64,000 nucleotides of DNA from Paracoccus sp. N5 (lineage in GTDB: Bacteria; Pseudomonadota; Alphaproteobacteria; Rhodobacterales; Rhodobacteraceae): positions 496,001 to 560,000 of the forward strand of contig NZ_AQUO01000001.1 of the NCBI RefSeq assembly GCF_000371965.1. The letters run 5' to 3'. Below are positions 24,409 through 32,427 of the stretch, in pieces. Numbering within the stretch: the stretch's first letter is position 1; each line of letters opens with the position of its first letter. A program made the position numbers and the translations under genes. A model generated the notes under the pieces. It was given only the letters and a program-made list of their open reading frames with translations, was not told where the DNA came from and did no database searches.

Positions 24409-25739
24409 TTCTGATTGCCTCCGGCTTGGCGGGCGGGCGCGCGGGCCGCATCGCGGGCGCGTTCCTCGTCCAGTTCGTCAATGTCGCGGCCGCGACCGGC
24501 CACGACTTCCTCGCGGGATTTCAGGCCCGCCTCGATCGCCGCCACATCGGCGGTGACTTCGTTCTGGGGATCGACCCATTGCCATCCCGGCGGCACGAAA
24601 CGGACGGGAAGATAATCCGCCAGTTCGGCCGCCGGGATGACGCCCGCCAGCTCCTGCACCGCGATCCAGCGATGCCAGAGCGGCCGCAGGAACTGGCCCT
24701 CGATCAGGTTGAGTTGCAGCATTTCCGCGCGACGGCGGAAGTCGATCAGCCCGACTCGGGCACTGGAATAGTTCGCCTCGCCCAGATCGCCGGTCAGCAT
24801 CTCGAAGGTCAGGCCCGCGCCCGTGGCAATCTCGCGGTCTTGGGCGCGCAGGAAATCCACCGCCTGGGAATGGCCCTGGCCGGGCTGCGAGAACGACACT
24901 TCCGTGCCCTCGGGCAGCAGCCGCATCGCACCCGGTTCCAGCGCCACGTTCAGGGTGTTGCCCTCGGTAGCACCCTCGAAGCCGCCAGCGCCGCCGTCCA
25001 CCGACTTGATGAAGCCGGTCAGCAGCGAGGCGGTTTTCAACTGCATCAGCAGCGCGTCCGATGCCTCGTCGCGGTCACGCATCTTCAGCATCACCGGGGC
25101 CAGCCACGACAGGCCGCGCACCTGGCCGGGGAAAAGCTGGTCGAAGACATGCAGCATGTCCACGGCCGGGACGCGGACGGCTTCGCCGTAGAAGGCGAAG
25201 GGCGAGCCGGGCGATTCCTTCAGGACGTGATAGGCCACCACCTGGTCGGCTGCGTCGAACTCGATGCCGGCGACGATCCGCGCGCCGTTGCCGAGGTCGC
25301 GGGTCAGGCTCGGGTCCACCTGGTCGGTGGGGATCAGCTTCGGGCGCAACTCGCCGTCGGAGCCGAGGCGCAGATGCACGAAAGCCTCGCCATCGCGCAC
25401 CAGGGCGCGGGCGAGGGGCAGCAGGATCGGACGCAGCATGGCCTCGAAGTCCTGCGACAGGCCTTTGCGTTGTTCGGCGTCGGGATGCTGGGCGCGGGCC
25501 TGCCAGCCCTTGCCGACCAGCGCCGCCGCCCAGGCTTCCACGATGCGGTTGCCTTGGGGCGTGTTCAGATAGCTGGCCGAGGCGCGCAGCTGCGCCGGGC
25601 CGCGCGCCGCCAGCGTGGCTTGCTGCGGCGCATGCAGATGGCCCGCCCCCTGCCAGCGCGGGCCGCCCGCGCCCGCCTCGATCCGGCGCTTGCCGGTCGG
25701 GGCGGTGATGCGGTGGAGCAGGCGGGAAACGAAGCTCAT
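24405..25739 (-). CDS. Phage portal protein, lambda gpB type
   Basis: A protein of 444 residues matching the lambda-type portal family: VGKGWQARAQHPDAEQ near residue 80, GEAFVHLRLGSDGELRPKL, LHVFDQLFPGQVRGLSWLAP and the C-terminal TGDLGEANYSSARVGLIDFR with the paired Arg stretch. The portal forms the dodecameric vertex through which DNA is packaged. It is coupled to the upstream gene (TAATG overlap) and to the capsid gene (ATGA). Confidence 0.92.
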   Translation of the reverse strand: MSFVSRLLHRITAPTGKRRIEAGAGGPRWQGAGHLHAPQQATLAARGPAQLRASASYLNTPQGNRIVEAWAAALVGKGWQARAQHPDAEQRKGLSQDFEAMLRPILLPLARALVRDGEAFVHLRLGSDGELRPKLIPTDQVDPSLTRDLGNGARIVAGIEFDAADQVVAYHVLKESPGSPFAFYGEAVRVPAVDMLHVFDQLFPGQVRGLSWLAPVMLKMRDRDEASDALLMQLKTASLLTGFIKSVDGGAGGFEGATEGNTLNVALEPGAMRLLPEGTEVSFSQPGQGHSQAVDFLRAQDREIATGAGLTFEMLTGDLGEANYSSARVGLIDFRRRAEMLQLNLIEGQFLRPLWHRWIAVQELAGVIPAAELADYLPVRFVPPGWQWVDPQNEVTADVAAIEAGLKSREEVVAGRGRDIDELDEERARDAARAPARQAGGNQK

Positions 25740-26344
25740 TACTCGGCCTCGTCCCCGTCCTCGGCGGCGATCTTATGAATGTTCCGGCCGTCCACGATGT
25801 AGCCTTTCGCCTCGGCGCGCTGGCGCAGCAGGCGATACATTTCCGGGATGGAAACCGTCGCAGCCCACGGGCCGCCAATGATGCGACGGTCGGAACGGCC
25901 GCCACGGGTTTCGCGCTCGGACCCCACGGCATTCAGCGCGCCGGCATAGGCGTCCGCGACCTCTTGGGCGGTGCCCGTGCCGACCAGAATGACCGGCTCC
26001 CAGGTCGAACCGGTCCAGCTATCCCAAACGGCGCGCTGCATCGCCAGCACGAAGCGGGGCGTGATGCTCTGGCCCGCGCTCACCTCGTCCAGGAACAGCT
26101 TGATCGCGAGCGCATGGGCGCGGACGAACTCCCCTGCAAGCTGGATGGTGCAGCCCTGCGCCATCAGGGCTTCGGCGATGACCAGCCCCAGGGCGTGGAC
26201 GGTAGAATACTGACGACGCTGCCCCTCGGGAAACTCGCTGTCATCCCATGGGGCATTGCCGGTTTTGATCACGTTTTTCAGCGCCTCCTTCGGCCTGCCG
26301 GTAACGTGATGCAGGCCTTCCAGGCGAACTGTTCCGGTGGTCAT
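25739..26344 (-). CDS. Uncharacterised island protein, possibly MerR-like N-terminus
   Basis: A protein of 201 residues. The first about 75 residues (HHVTGRPKEALKNVIKTGNA, RRQYSTVHALGLVIAEALM) resemble a winged helix of the MerR or phage-regulator kind, but no family is certain. The rest has no recognised domain and no membrane segment. It replaces the position where lambda-like phages carry small head genes before the portal. It could be a regulator, or a factor that acts on a helper phage; both are guesses. Confidence 0.6.
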   Translation of the reverse strand: MTTGTVRLEGLHHVTGRPKEALKNVIKTGNAPWDDSEFPEGQRRQYSTVHALGLVIAEALMAQGCTIQLAGEFVRAHALAIKLFLDEVSAGQSITPRFVLAMQRAVWDSWTGSTWEPVILVGTGTAQEVADAYAGALNAVGSERETRGGRSDRRIIGGPWAATVSIPEMYRLLRQRAEAKGYIVDGRNIHKIAAEDGDEAE

Positions 26345-26410
26345 GGTTCATTCTCCATATCGGGTTTTTATGAACCACTAACATAGAAAAGGGATTTTAC
26401 AAACCCCTTA

Positions 26411-26611
26411 TCATCTTCCGCAGTCCACCCCCGCGCGCTCCAGATCGGCCTGGAACTTGTCGGCATAGTCCCGCAGCACTCGCACCAGGTTGAGGCAGGC
26501 TGGTGTTGCTGCCGGATCGGCTTCCACCCGCGCGCATATCGCCCGAACCTCCGCAGGGGACGCGTTGAAGATGATTTTCAGGAATTTGTCCTCTTTCGGG
26601 GTCACGTCCAT
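26411..26611 (-). CDS. Small uncharacterised island protein
   Basis: A protein of 66 residues from ATG 26611 (MDVTPKEDKFLKIIFNASPA), chosen because it overlaps the upstream gene by 10 bp; an in-frame ATG at 26656 would give 81 residues. It is helical and acidic, with two cysteines near the middle and end and no known domain. Confidence 0.5.
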   Translation of the reverse strand: MDVTPKEDKFLKIIFNASPAEVRAICARVEADPAATPACLNLVRVLRDYADKFQADLERAGVDCGR

Positions 26612-26928
26612 GTCAGGCGCTCCGGGTTGAGGTAGAAGGTCCGATCCTGCACCCACATCGCGGCGGCACGGTCATATTCGCGCCATTTGAAGCTGGCGCC
26701 CGTGCCGTGCCACCATCGGCCGATTGTGCCTTGTTCATGCCAGTTTTCGGAAAGGCTCACCGAAACTGCGCCCAGTTCCGGGGGCGCCATCTCACGCACT
26801 ATCCCGAGGATTTCGGCGGCGTGGTGGTCGATCCGCTCTTGGATGGTGGGCAGGCTGACAGAAGAAGCTGGGGCGGCACGAGCGGCAAGGACGTCTGGCG
26901 CAAGGCCAAGGAAGAAGCGTCTTTTCAT
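26602..26928 (-). CDS. Small uncharacterised island protein
   Basis: A protein of 108 residues. The start MKRRFFLGLAPDVLAARAAP looks like a short twin-arginine-type or basic hydrophobic leader, but the hydrophobic stretch is brief. The C-terminal half is rich in Trp (WHEQGTIGRWWHGTG, MWVQDRTFYL). No family recognised. It overlaps both neighbours by a few bases. Confidence 0.5.
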   Translation of the reverse strand: MKRRFFLGLAPDVLAARAAPASSVSLPTIQERIDHHAAEILGIVREMAPPELGAVSVSLSENWHEQGTIGRWWHGTGASFKWREYDRAAAMWVQDRTFYLNPERLTWT

Positions 26929-27119
26929 GCCACGCCCTCCAGCAGTTTGCCGACGCGGCGCAGGGCGGCGCGGACGTAGCTGCGCGCCTCGCGCTCGGAC
27001 TCCGAATAGCCCGAGGGGCGTTCTGTCGCGTCCAGCGCCAAGGTCAGGCAGTCGTGGATTTCGAAGAGGCGGGCGGCAGGCAAGCCGGGGGCGGTCCCGG
27101 AAATCGGGTTGAGGCGCAT
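26925..27119 (-). CDS. Small uncharacterised island protein, first gene of the capsid operon
   Basis: A protein of 64 residues (MRLNPISGTAPGLPAARLFE) with a helical, basic C-terminus and no known domain. It is the first leftward gene after the divergent repressor, 58 bp from it, so its promoter must lie among the operators at 27145-27185. Its expression, and that of the portal, capsid, excisionase and integrase genes behind it, is probably under repressor control. Confidence 0.5.
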   Translation of the reverse strand: MRLNPISGTAPGLPAARLFEIHDCLTLALDATERPSGYSESEREARSYVRAALRRVGKLLEGVA

Positions 27120-27144
27120 TGTGATCGCTCCGTTACGATGGTAA

Positions 27145-27185
27145 TGTTCTAAAAGAGAACATAAGGAATGTTCTATTTTGGAACA
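27145..27185. promoter_or_regulatory. Paired operators of the island repressor
   Basis: Two near-identical 17-bp palindromes: TGTTCTAAAAGAGAACA (27145-27161) and TGTTCTATTTTGGAACA (27169-27185). Centres are 24 bp apart, a little over two helical turns. The second covers the TTG start of the repressor gene at 27178, and both lie between divergent genes. This fits an autoregulated switch controlling the leftward capsid-excision operon. Confidence 0.75.
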
Positions 27186-27429
27186 AGAGCAAATTTCACT
27201 GGCAGCCCAAATCCGTGCAGCGCGGGCATTGTGCGCAATGTCACAAGCTGCGCTGGCCGAGGCTGCGGGGGTGTCCTCAATGACCGTGAAGCGCGCTGAA
27301 GGGTCAGGACAGCCCTATCCAAGCGACAACGCCATTGCCGCAATCCGCGCCGCCCTCGAAGCCGCTGGGGTGATCTTCATCGATGAGAACGGAGAAGGGC
27401 CGGGCGTGAGGTTGAAGAAAAATGGCTGA
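27178..27429 (+). CDS. XRE-family repressor (helix-turn-helix)
   Basis: A protein of 83 residues from TTG 27178, with AAGGA upstream near 27163. The helix-turn-helix is clear at about residues 20-42 (MSQAALAEAAGVSSMTVKRA), and the C-terminal FIDENGEGPGVRLKK matches small phage and plasmid Cro/CI-like regulators that lack a cleavable peptidase domain. Without that domain, induction by RecA-stimulated self-cleavage is unlikely; another trigger such as a helper-phage protein is possible. It overlaps the next gene by 8 bp. Confidence 0.88.
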   Translation: MEQEQISLAAQIRAARALCAMSQAALAEAAGVSSMTVKRAEGSGQPYPSDNAIAAIRAALEAAGVIFIDENGEGPGVRLKKNG

Positions 27430-27841
27430 CTATCGAGAAATTTCTCAACAATACGCGCAGGGCGGTATTAAAGCCGCCGCGGTCCTAAATGGGGGTGCGG
27501 CAATCGCCCTGCTGACCCAGACGGCCGATCTTCTGGAAAAAGGGTATGGCCAGCATGTCGCCAATAGCTTGGAACTATGGGCGGCCGGTGTGACAGCCAG
27601 CGCAGTAACTTGGATCATCGCTTTTTTATCAACTCGTCACGTTGATCGCTCCGAGGAACGAGGAAGAAATAGGGACTATGAACTGGTGACGTCAGACCGA
27701 TACATGCTGATCGGCCTGCTCTTGTTCTGCGTTTCCGTGGGATTTTTCGTGTGGGGCGCTTGCGCACTTTCTTCAAGTTTGGGCGATATTAGCGCCGCGC
27801 CATCCACTCCGACTGCAACACCGGCCGCGCCGCGACCTTGA
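27422..27841 (+). CDS. Small membrane protein co-expressed with the repressor
   Basis: A protein of 139 residues with hydrophobic segments at about 17-34, 50-68 and 93-115 and a Pro/Ala/Thr-rich tail (SAAPSTPTATPAAPRP). No family recognised. It is translationally coupled to the repressor, so it should be made while the island is dormant. Such genes are often immunity or superinfection-exclusion factors in prophages, but that is inference. Its last 53 bp overlap the end of the terminase gene on the other strand. Confidence 0.6.
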   Translation: MADYREISQQYAQGGIKAAAVLNGGAAIALLTQTADLLEKGYGQHVANSLELWAAGVTASAVTWIIAFLSTRHVDRSEERGRNRDYELVTSDRYMLIGLLLFCVSVGFFVWGACALSSSLGDISAAPSTPTATPAAPRP

Positions 27842-29573
27842 CCGGCTCGGCCTGCGCCAGTTCGGCGCGCCGCACCTCGGGCACGATGTTGACCAGGCTG
27901 CGCACCGCCACCGCGTAAACCGTGCAATCCAGCGCCTCTGCTCGCCGGCCGGGGATACGGATGAACTGGCGCGATGGCTGGCCGCGCACATAGCGCACCT
28001 GGGCGCGCTCGCTGGTCGCCTGCTCATACCAGACCGCCGGTAGGCTGGCCGAGAACCGGGCCGAGGACGGGCGCGGGAAGCGGGCGAAGATCTGTTGCTT
28101 CACCGTGTCCACGCCGACGATCCACAGCCGCGCGCCGGTCTTGGTCTTTGATCCGGCCCGCTCGATCACCGGCCGGGCGAAGCCGGGCGCGCCCTTGATG
28201 GCGACGATCTTGCGCCGGGTGCGGGCGCGGCAGAAATCCGTCACCCGGTTCATCGATGTGCCGTCGCCCGCGTCGATTGCGGTGGCGTCGATGGCAATCT
28301 TGCCGCCCAACTCGTGGGGGAAGCGTTCCGCAAGCATCGTGTCCAGCTCGGCCCATGTCTCGGCTGCGTCCCATGCGCCCCAGATCACGCGATGGCCGAG
28401 GACCAGCATGCAGCCGCTTTCCGTCCAGCCGATATAGGTCAACTCCAAGCGGTCATGCTGCACGTCGCAGCCCACCGTCAGCGCCAGCACCTCGGCGGGC
28501 ACCAGGTCGAGGCTGAACGGCTCGGCGCGCGCCTGCATGCCGGTTTCGTCCAGTTCCTCGCCGTCGTTGCGCCAGCCCTGGCCGAGGATGGTGTTGACGA
28601 AGGTCTGCAAGGTGGTCGGATCGTCCTTGGCGGCAAGGAACTCGGTCGCCAGCTTCGACCAGGCAGCGTTGGCATGCAGCGAGACCAGGGCATTGAGCCG
28701 AAAACCGGCATGGCCCTGCACCTCGGGGCGCAGCGCCCGCCAGCGGCCTTCCTCGACCATGGCGGGCTTGTGGCGCTCCTCGATCTCCTCGGTGCAATGC
28801 GGGCAGCGCCAGCGGGCGGTTTCCGGCGCGCCCTCGTCCCAGGTGATCGCGTCCCAGGTGATTTCCGCGAACGTGCCGCAGGCCGGGCATGGCACCTCGA
28901 AGATGCGCTGATCGGACTGCGCATAGGCGCGCAGGACGTGGCTTGTATCCTCGTGAACCGGGGTGCTGCCCAGCACGATCTTGCGATCCGGGAAGGACAG
29001 GGTGCGGCGCTCGGCCAGCACGATGGGCGAACCTTCGGCGGTGGCCTCCATGCCATCCGCTTCGTCTATGAACAGCAGGCGGACGTTGTGGCGACGCAGG
29101 TTGCGCGGGGCCTTCGCGGCCACAACCTTGAGCGAGCCGCCGGGGAAGCGCCGCGACAGCAGCGTGTTGCGGCCCGATTCGTCGCGCTCGTCCGACAGCA
29201 CGGCCGCGACGGCGGGCGAGGCCGAGAAGATCGGTTCCACGTCCGAAACCATGTAATCCCGGCAGTCGGCCTCGGCCGGCAACAGGCAGAGAATCGGCGC
29301 GGGGTCGTTTGCCACGAAGCTGGCGACGGCCGAGGTCAAGAGCGTGGTGAAGCCGACGCGCACCGGCTTGACCAGCGTCACGCGCTCGAGGAACGGATCC
29401 CCGATGGCGTCGGCAATCTCGCGCTGGAACGGCCAGAGCCGCACCTGGCCCGGCTGGGCGCTGACGCCCTCGGGCAGGTGAACCTCGCGCTCGATCCACT
29501 CCGACAGCCGCAGGCGGGGTGGCGGCAGCAGCGCGCGCAGGGCCTCGGCCCGGATGGTTTCAATCGTCGCCAT
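27789..29573 (-). CDS. Terminase large subunit, lambda GpA type
   Basis: A protein of 594 residues. It has the N-terminal ATPase (Walker A-like VKPVRVGFTT near residue 70, Walker B in RLLFIDEADG), a Cys-rich zinc-binding insert (CPACG and CPHC, about 230-262) and the C-terminal nuclease (TVGCDVQHDRLEL with an acidic cluster, later AIDATAIDAGD). It packages DNA into empty proheads. The length is slightly under lambda GpA, about 640, mainly at the C-terminus. It is coupled to the small subunit gene by a 14-bp overlap. Confidence 0.92.
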   Translation of the reverse strand: MATIETIRAEALRALLPPPRLRLSEWIEREVHLPEGVSAQPGQVRLWPFQREIADAIGDPFLERVTLVKPVRVGFTTLLTSAVASFVANDPAPILCLLPAEADCRDYMVSDVEPIFSASPAVAAVLSDERDESGRNTLLSRRFPGGSLKVVAAKAPRNLRRHNVRLLFIDEADGMEATAEGSPIVLAERRTLSFPDRKIVLGSTPVHEDTSHVLRAYAQSDQRIFEVPCPACGTFAEITWDAITWDEGAPETARWRCPHCTEEIEERHKPAMVEEGRWRALRPEVQGHAGFRLNALVSLHANAAWSKLATEFLAAKDDPTTLQTFVNTILGQGWRNDGEELDETGMQARAEPFSLDLVPAEVLALTVGCDVQHDRLELTYIGWTESGCMLVLGHRVIWGAWDAAETWAELDTMLAERFPHELGGKIAIDATAIDAGDGTSMNRVTDFCRARTRRKIVAIKGAPGFARPVIERAGSKTKTGARLWIVGVDTVKQQIFARFPRPSSARFSASLPAVWYEQATSERAQVRYVRGQPSRQFIRIPGRRAEALDCTVYAVAVRSLVNIVPEVRRAELAQAEPVKVAARPVLQSEWMARR

Positions 29574-30054
29574 GGGCCAGCCCTTCCAGCGTGTTTCGGA
29601 TTTCCCGGTCGATCAGCGCCACGTCCGAGGCGGACAGGTGCGGCAAAGAGGCCCGCAGCCGCGATGGGACGGCCAGCAGGCGGGCACGAAGACCCCTCAG
29701 GGTATCCGACCACCCGCGAAGCACATCGGCCGCCAGAACAAGCTCTCCGCGCGCCACGGCGTTGCGGCGGGCGGCTTCGTCGGCTTTCTCGCGCGCCAGG
29801 CGGGCGCGGGCGGCAGTCAGCCCCTCGGCCTCGCCCTCGCTGCCCCAGCGCGCCGCCATGCCACGAAGATGGCCGGTATAGGCCCGGACGGTCGCGCCCA
29901 TGTCGTAGCTGTCATGGGTCAGGTGAACCGCGATGCCGCGTTTCTTCAGATCGGTCAGCGCAGCGGGGGAAATGTCCAGCAACTCGCAAAGGTCCGCCCC
30001 GCCGATGCGGGTCACCTTCCTGCCGTTCAATTCCAGTTCTTCCGTCACCTTCAC
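29560..30054 (-). CDS. Terminase small subunit, Nu1 type
   Basis: A protein of 164 residues. The N-terminal winged helix (LCELLDISPAALTDLKKRGI, about 22-41) is the Nu1 DNA-recognition domain, followed by a long charged helix (ARLAREKADEAARRNAVARG) and a C-terminal segment for contact with the large subunit. It selects the DNA to be packaged, so its recognition site decides whether island or helper DNA is taken up. It lies immediately upstream of the large subunit. Confidence 0.85.
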   Translation of the reverse strand: MKVTEELELNGRKVTRIGGADLCELLDISPAALTDLKKRGIAVHLTHDSYDMGATVRAYTGHLRGMAARWGSEGEAEGLTAARARLAREKADEAARRNAVARGELVLAADVLRGWSDTLRGLRARLLAVPSRLRASLPHLSASDVALIDREIRNTLEGLAHGDD

Positions 30055-30149
30055 GATTTTAACCCTTTGATTTTATTTCTTCACAGCCTGATATGTCGGG
30101 GCGCGAATGACCCCCACCCGGCCCCCTGCCGGAAGGACCCCCGAGGGGA

Positions 30150-30413
30150 TCAGGCCTGACCTGCCGGGACGGCATGGGCGAGGGAACAGGCGCGCAGCGA
30201 CGGCTTGTCGCGGATGCAGCTGGCGATGTGGGTCAGGTGCGCGGCGGTGAAAGGCCCGCCCAGATGCGCCGCCATCATCGCCGTGACTTGAGCCATAGCG
30301 CCCGCCAGCAGCAGGTCTGTTGGGGTGCCGGTCGCATCCTGGATGGCGATCAGCGCATCGCGGACAATCTCGGCCGCTTCATCGGCAATGTCCTGGCGTG
30401 TCGGTTCCGTCAT
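30150..30413 (-). CDS. Small uncharacterised island protein
   Basis: A protein of 87 residues from ATG 30413, supported by GAAAGGAAA just upstream; the frame is open further but without a site. It is helical and Ala-rich (DALIAIQDATGTPTDLLLAG, MAQVTAMMAAHLGG) with one internal cysteine near the C-terminus. No domain recognised. It lies between the replication-type ATPase and the terminase genes. Confidence 0.5.
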   Translation of the reverse strand: MTEPTRQDIADEAAEIVRDALIAIQDATGTPTDLLLAGAMAQVTAMMAAHLGGPFTAAHLTHIASCIRDKPSLRACSLAHAVPAGQA

Positions 30414-30441
30414 GATGTTTCCTTTCGGTGAAGTGTGAAGA

Positions 30442-30582
30442 TCAGCGAAGACGGCGGGCCAGCCCGCGCATCTCCCCAGCAATGTCGCTGCGCTCGACGA
30501 AGAACTGTTCCGGGTCACGGCGCGAGACCGTCAGACGAAGCACCCGAGACGCCAGCGCCTCGATCTGGGCGGAGACCGGCAT
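30442..30582 (-). CDS. Short uncharacterised island protein
   Basis: A protein of 46 residues from ATG 30582 (MPVSAQIEALASRVLRLTVS through GEMRGLARRLR). An ATG at 30759 would add 59 residues encoded by the repeat array described separately, which makes it unlikely. It is basic, helical and without a known domain. Confidence 0.45.
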   Translation of the reverse strand: MPVSAQIEALASRVLRLTVSRRDPEQFFVERSDIAGEMRGLARRLR

Positions 30583-30620
30583 AGGCGTGTGCCGCTCGCC
30601 CGAGGGCGGCACGCTATATT

Positions 30621-30638
30621 CCCTTCCTTTAGGAAGGG
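30621..30638. terminator. Perfect 7-bp hairpin CCCTTCC/GGAAGGG
   Basis: CCCTTCC (30621-30627), loop TTTA, GGAAGGG (30632-30638). It lies between the replication-type ATPase gene and the small gene at 30442. No T-run follows on either strand, so it may be a pause, processing site or part of an origin rather than a terminator. Confidence 0.4.
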
Positions 30639-30655
30639 AGGGGGTTTGCGCAGCC

Positions 30656-30748
30656 GAGATCGCGGGGGTTTGTGCGAGGTTTGTGCGGGGAGATCGCGGG
30701 GGTTTACACAGCCGATTTTTGGAGTTCGCGGGGAGATCGCGGGGGTTT
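30656..30748. repeat. Iteron-like direct repeats beside the RepA-like gene
   Basis: GAGATCGCGGGGGTTT occurs at 30656-30671, 30690-30705 and 30733-30748, all in the same direction with spacings of 34 and 43 bp, followed each time by variants of TGTGCG, ACACAG or GCGCAC. A partial unit (AGGGGGTTTGCGCAG) precedes them near 30639. The array directly adjoins the end of the RepA-like ATPase gene, the usual place for a replication origin in such elements. Confidence 0.65.
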
Positions 30749-30755
30749 GCGCACA

Positions 30756-31931
30756 TCATTCCACCTCCTGAATGATGGTCGTTTTCCGGCGATGACGGTC
30801 AACTTCTGCATCGCGGATCGCGCCCTGTGAGAACAGGCATTCCATGGCGTCGGCGAAGGCGTTCTTCGTGATACCCTCGGCCTCGGGATGCGCGGCAAAG
30901 ATGGTCGGGGCGTAATAGCGCCCGGCGCGGCTGTTCACGTCGCGGCCCTGTTCAGTGAACAGCCGCAGCAGCTCCATGAACTTGCGCATGGCCTTGGATC
31001 GCCGGGCGCCCCGGTCCAGCCCGGTTTCCGGCTCGTCCGCCACAAAGACGCCATTGCGCCACGTCAGGGCGATTTCCGCGCCCGTGGGGCCGTAGTTCGC
31101 CTTCATGGTGCGCAGCACCCGCGCATCGGGGTTCGGTTCGTCGTCGCCCTGGATCACCCGTTCCAGATACAGCCGTGACCGCACCGAATTGTGCCAGCCG
31201 GTGCTGCCCGACATGCCCGTGCCGTTCTGGATGCCTGACAGGGACGGATGCGCCAGCAGCACCACGGCACAATCGTGCCGGATCGCAAGCCCGCGCAGCA
31301 TGCCGATGAACTGCCGCGCCTGCGCCCGGTCGTTCTCGTTGCCGGGGAACAGGTCGGCCAGCGTATCCAGCACCACCAGCGCGGGCGCCAGATCGGTCAG
31401 GAAGGCGTCGAGTTCACTGAACAGGTCGGTGGCCTTCTGTTTCCCGGTGCGGGTGTCCAGTTCCGTCAGCAGCGCGTCCTCGCCTGCCAGACTGCGCAGG
31501 GCAAGCTGGTCGAGGTCGTCAAAGCCCGCGCCCTCGGCGTCCAGCACATCGGCCAAGCGACGGTGCAACTCGTCCTCATCATCCTCGGCCGAGACGAACA
31601 GCGCACGGCCCCCGGCCACGGTCTTGCCGAGCCACCGCTTGCCGAGGGCGCAGGCGGTGGCGAGTTGCAACGCCAGCAGCGATTTGCCGGTGCCGCCGTC
31701 GCCGGTCATCAACGTGACCGTGCCCGAGGGGATGAGGCCAGCCACCAGCCAGTTGCGCACGGGCACGTCCTTGCCGTCCAGCATGGTCGCGGTGAAGAAT
31801 TGGCTCTTGCGGGCTTTCGGATCGGCGCGCTTGGCCTTCTCGGCCGCGAAGTTCACCACGGTCGGCCCTTCCTTCGGCGGGCCACCCGGTGCATTCGACA
31901 TTTCGTCCCAAGGGGTGTTGTCGTCAGCCAT
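30756..31931 (-). CDS. RepA-like AAA ATPase (replicative helicase type)
   Basis: A protein of 391 residues of the RecA-fold group that includes plasmid RepA helicases. Walker A is GDGGTGKS (77-84), Walker B is ALVVLDTLADLF (about 184-195), and LLAHPSLSG fits the following sensor loop. The C-terminal about 90 residues read as a winged helix (KNAFADAMECLFSQGAIRDA). In phages and satellites such proteins drive replication of the excised element, probably at the repeats lying just downstream. Confidence 0.82.
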   Translation of the reverse strand: MADDNTPWDEMSNAPGGPPKEGPTVVNFAAEKAKRADPKARKSQFFTATMLDGKDVPVRNWLVAGLIPSGTVTLMTGDGGTGKSLLALQLATACALGKRWLGKTVAGGRALFVSAEDDEDELHRRLADVLDAEGAGFDDLDQLALRSLAGEDALLTELDTRTGKQKATDLFSELDAFLTDLAPALVVLDTLADLFPGNENDRAQARQFIGMLRGLAIRHDCAVVLLAHPSLSGIQNGTGMSGSTGWHNSVRSRLYLERVIQGDDEPNPDARVLRTMKANYGPTGAEIALTWRNGVFVADEPETGLDRGARRSKAMRKFMELLRLFTEQGRDVNSRAGRYYAPTIFAAHPEAEGITKNAFADAMECLFSQGAIRDAEVDRHRRKTTIIQEVE

Positions 31932-32370
31932 GGCGCGCCCCCGTGATGTAGGCCACGAAGGATCGCTTGTCGTCCTCGGTCATGCTCTCATAGCATGCGA
32001 GGCAATATGCCTTGCGCTCGGCCCGGCTGGCATTCGTCACCCACCAGCGCGCCTCCCGCATGAGGTCGATCAGCAAGGACTGCGGCCAGCCGGGGCGCAG
32101 ATGGTCCAGCAGGAGTTCGAGGAACGGAACGCGATCCTCCGGCGCGCAATTCAGCAGCGCCGACACAAGTTCGCTTGCCGCGATCTGCCGTTTCAGGTTA
32201 TGGTCAAACCAGCTCCAAAAGCTTTTCAGATCGGTCCCGGTTGCGCCCGCCAGCGCGCCGGGATTTTCTTTTTCGTCAGGAACGTCAGTGGAACTTGCGG
32301 ACAGCGCGTGTACGGGATTTGTACGGGCGTTCCGGCGATGTTCCGCGTAATCGCCCGCATTTTTCTGCAT
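31924..32370 (-). CDS. Uncharacterised island protein next to the tRNA
   Basis: A protein of 148 residues from ATG 32370 (MQKNAGDYAEHRRNARTNPV); an upstream ATG in the same frame lies within the tRNA gene and is rejected. The C-terminus has HLRPGWPQSLLIDLMREARW and CLACYESMTEDDKRS, compact and helical with two nearby cysteines. No family recognised. It overlaps the ATPase gene by 8 bp and may belong to replication or its control. Confidence 0.55.
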   Translation of the reverse strand: MQKNAGDYAEHRRNARTNPVHALSASSTDVPDEKENPGALAGATGTDLKSFWSWFDHNLKRQIAASELVSALLNCAPEDRVPFLELLLDHLRPGWPQSLLIDLMREARWWVTNASRAERKAYCLACYESMTEDDKRSFVAYITGARHG

Positions 32371-32427
32371 AGCGTCGCAAAGCCCGAAGGCCGCAGCGTC
32401 GCTTTCCCCAGCATTTGCATGGTTTTC

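Noticed and set aside
30582..30759. N-terminal extension of the 46-residue island protein
   Set aside because: The extension would be encoded by the direct-repeat array and is Pro/Lys-rich repeat translation.
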